A DNA stretch of 64,000 bases, taken from positions 62,001 to 126,000 of the forward strand of contig NZ_CP109055.1 in NCBI RefSeq assembly GCF_035975855.1, read 5' to 3'. Under the pieces are notes generated by a model that did no database searches, was not told where the DNA came from, and saw only the letters and a list, made by a program, of their open reading frames with translations. A program made the translations under genes and the position numbers. How positions within the stretch are numbered: the first letter of the stretch is position 1; the number at the start of each line of letters is the position of its first letter. Source of the stretch: Streptomyces sp. NBC_01304 (GTDB lineage: Bacteria; Actinomycetota; Actinomycetes; Streptomycetales; Streptomycetaceae). Shown piece by piece: positions 62,996-64,000 of the stretch.

Positions 62996-63995
62996 AACGT
63001 CCTTGGGGACTGCCCTTACGGCAGAGCCCGTCGCCCAACTCGCTCCTGCCGTAACGCACGCTGCGACCGGCCCGGGCCCGCACCACAAGCCCCGCCTCGT
63101 ACAACACGGACAGGTGCTGGCTGACCGCGCCCGGTGTGACGCCGAGCCGGTGCGCGAGTTCCGTGGTGGAGGCGGGTTCGGCAAGCAGCAGCAGGATCCG
63201 GGCGCGCGGAGCACCGAGCAGCCGGGCCAGCGCATGCTCGGCGACCGGGGGCGGAGCCTCGCCAAGCTGGGCGCGGCCACGTGCCGGGTAGAAGAGGGCG
63301 GGCGGCAGCTGAGGGGTGCACAGCGGCTGGGCGCCGCGGGCGAAGAGCGTCGGGGTGAGAACCATTCCTCGTCCCGCGACGGTGACCTGCTCGCGCCACC
63401 AACCGCGCTTGCCGTGTGGGGAGATCAGGCGCAGTACCGCCTGGTCACCGTCCCAGGCGAGGCGTGGGTCGATCCCGGTGAAGAGCGCCTCGGCGCCTTC
63501 CTCCGCCAGGACCCTGCCCCGGTGTGCGAGGTCTCCCTCGAAGACCGATTGTGCGCGCGGCCACCAGGCGTCCGCGAGGCAGTCGGTCCAGTACGACTCC
63601 AGGGCGTCGGCGATTCGGGCGAGGAGCCGGTCCGGGTCGCCTGCGAGGACGGCGGGCAGCGGTTCGCCGTCGCCGTACGCATCGCACAGCCCTGACGTCA
63701 CGACAGCGGCCCCGGTGGCGCGCAGCAGCCGCAGTTCCTCCGCAAACGTGGGCCGCGCGCGGCTCGGACGCGGCGTCAGGAAGTCAGGAATCCACAACCG
63801 CCCGGTGACCATGGCGTCGAGGATCTCCACGTCCTGACGACCGTAGGCGGCGCGCATTCTCCGCAGCCAGGGCCGCTGGAACGGATAACGCACCGGATCA
63901 CGCCAGGCCCGCAGCGAGAACGCGGCCTCCTGGAGCGGCGAGTACGCGAACGAGGTGCGGGCCAGGTCACCGACGCCGAACAGGAACTCGATCAT
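62994..63995 (-). CDS. DUF5937/ArsR-type transcriptional regulator
   Basis: 333 residues from ATG 63995 (MIEFLFGVGDLARTSFAYSP). The N-terminal 240 residues are the DUF5937-type domain (WDGDQAVLRLISPHGKRGWW, GRGMVLTPTLFARGAQPL). The C-terminal winged helix is of ArsR type: RARILLLLAEPASTTELAHR, LGVTPGAVSQHLSVLYEAGL, VVRARAGRSVRYGR. It likely represses a target when a ligand is absent. The last 10 residues (CRKGSPQGR) look altered by the nearby junction. Whatever it controls lies outside the window. Confidence 0.75.
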   Translation of the reverse strand: MIEFLFGVGDLARTSFAYSPLQEAAFSLRAWRDPVRYPFQRPWLRRMRAAYGRQDVEILDAMVTGRLWIPDFLTPRPSRARPTFAEELRLLRATGAAVVTSGLCDAYGDGEPLPAVLAGDPDRLLARIADALESYWTDCLADAWWPRAQSVFEGDLAHRGRVLAEEGAEALFTGIDPRLAWDGDQAVLRLISPHGKRGWWREQVTVAGRGMVLTPTLFARGAQPLCTPQLPPALFYPARGRAQLGEAPPPVAEHALARLLGAPRARILLLLAEPASTTELAHRLGVTPGAVSQHLSVLYEAGLVVRARAGRSVRYGRSELGDGLCRKGSPQGR

Positions 63996-64000
63996 TTAGC

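Noticed and set aside
1..64000. tRNA, rRNA or CRISPR array
   Set aside because: No cloverleaf-compatible segment ending in CCA context, no rRNA-like conserved stretch and no regularly spaced short repeats were seen by eye.

Overview
The window looks like a Streptomyces (or close actinomycete) chromosome segment. GC is very high, coding uses G/C third positions, starts are often GTG, and many proteins match streptomycete families (SAV_2336, CU044_2847, DUF4331, DUF5937, IS-passenger coiled-coil proteins). It resembles a decaying accessory chromosome arm: intact genes alternate with at least twenty truncated or frameshifted genes and six or more insertion-sequence remnants. Several homopolymer frameshifts could also be assembly errors.

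Layout. 0-5.3 kb: the end of a membrane glycosyltransferase-like gene, then Tn7-like transposition genes (a tniQ broken by a stop codon, tnsA, and a tnsB cut off after its catalytic domain) with no tnsC. 5.1-6.6 kb: a P-loop kinase fused in frame to the tail of a CocE/NonD hydrolase pseudogene. 6.5-13.4 kb, minus strand: an intact four-gene operon (CU044_2847, trypsin-VMAP, MoxR ATPase, SAV_2336 with an STAND-like NTPase) that fits the VMAP-type NTP-dependent conflict systems. 13.6-27.5 kb: a mosaic of IS630, ISL3, IS110, IS21-like and integrase fragments, immunity-like and hypothetical proteins, an FMN reductase, a MmcQ/YjbR protein and a membrane protein.

27.7-32.5 kb holds the most unusual unit: an 806-aa protein ending in a pseudopilin (T2SSG/GspG) core domain with no prepilin helix, one base before a 762-aa HET-C-like protein with a zinc-phospholipase-type His motif, closed by a strong hairpin. 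32.5-35.8 kb is a junkyard of gene ends (calcium-binding repeat, radical SAM, WXG-like, PucR-like, SUKH). 36.1-38.0 kb is a two-gene terpene cassette (polyprenyl synthase, then class I terpene synthase).

38.8-40.0 kb: degraded monooxygenase/SMP-30 and peptidoglycan-binding remnants. 40.0-51.0 kb: secreted and membrane functions (a secreted protein, two DUF4331 proteins, a secreted RelA/SpoT-like nucleotide pyrophosphokinase, a broken cation/proton antiporter, a glycine-rich calcium-binding-repeat protein, DUF4436). 51.4-59.4 kb: IS elements around an unknown 482-aa protein, an ABC exporter and a PPOX-family flavoprotein carried inside an IS5-like element. 59.4-64 kb: propeller and proline-rich hypotheticals, a DUF6193-like protein, a second copy of only the 5' end of the DUF4331 gene, and a DUF5937/ArsR-type regulator.
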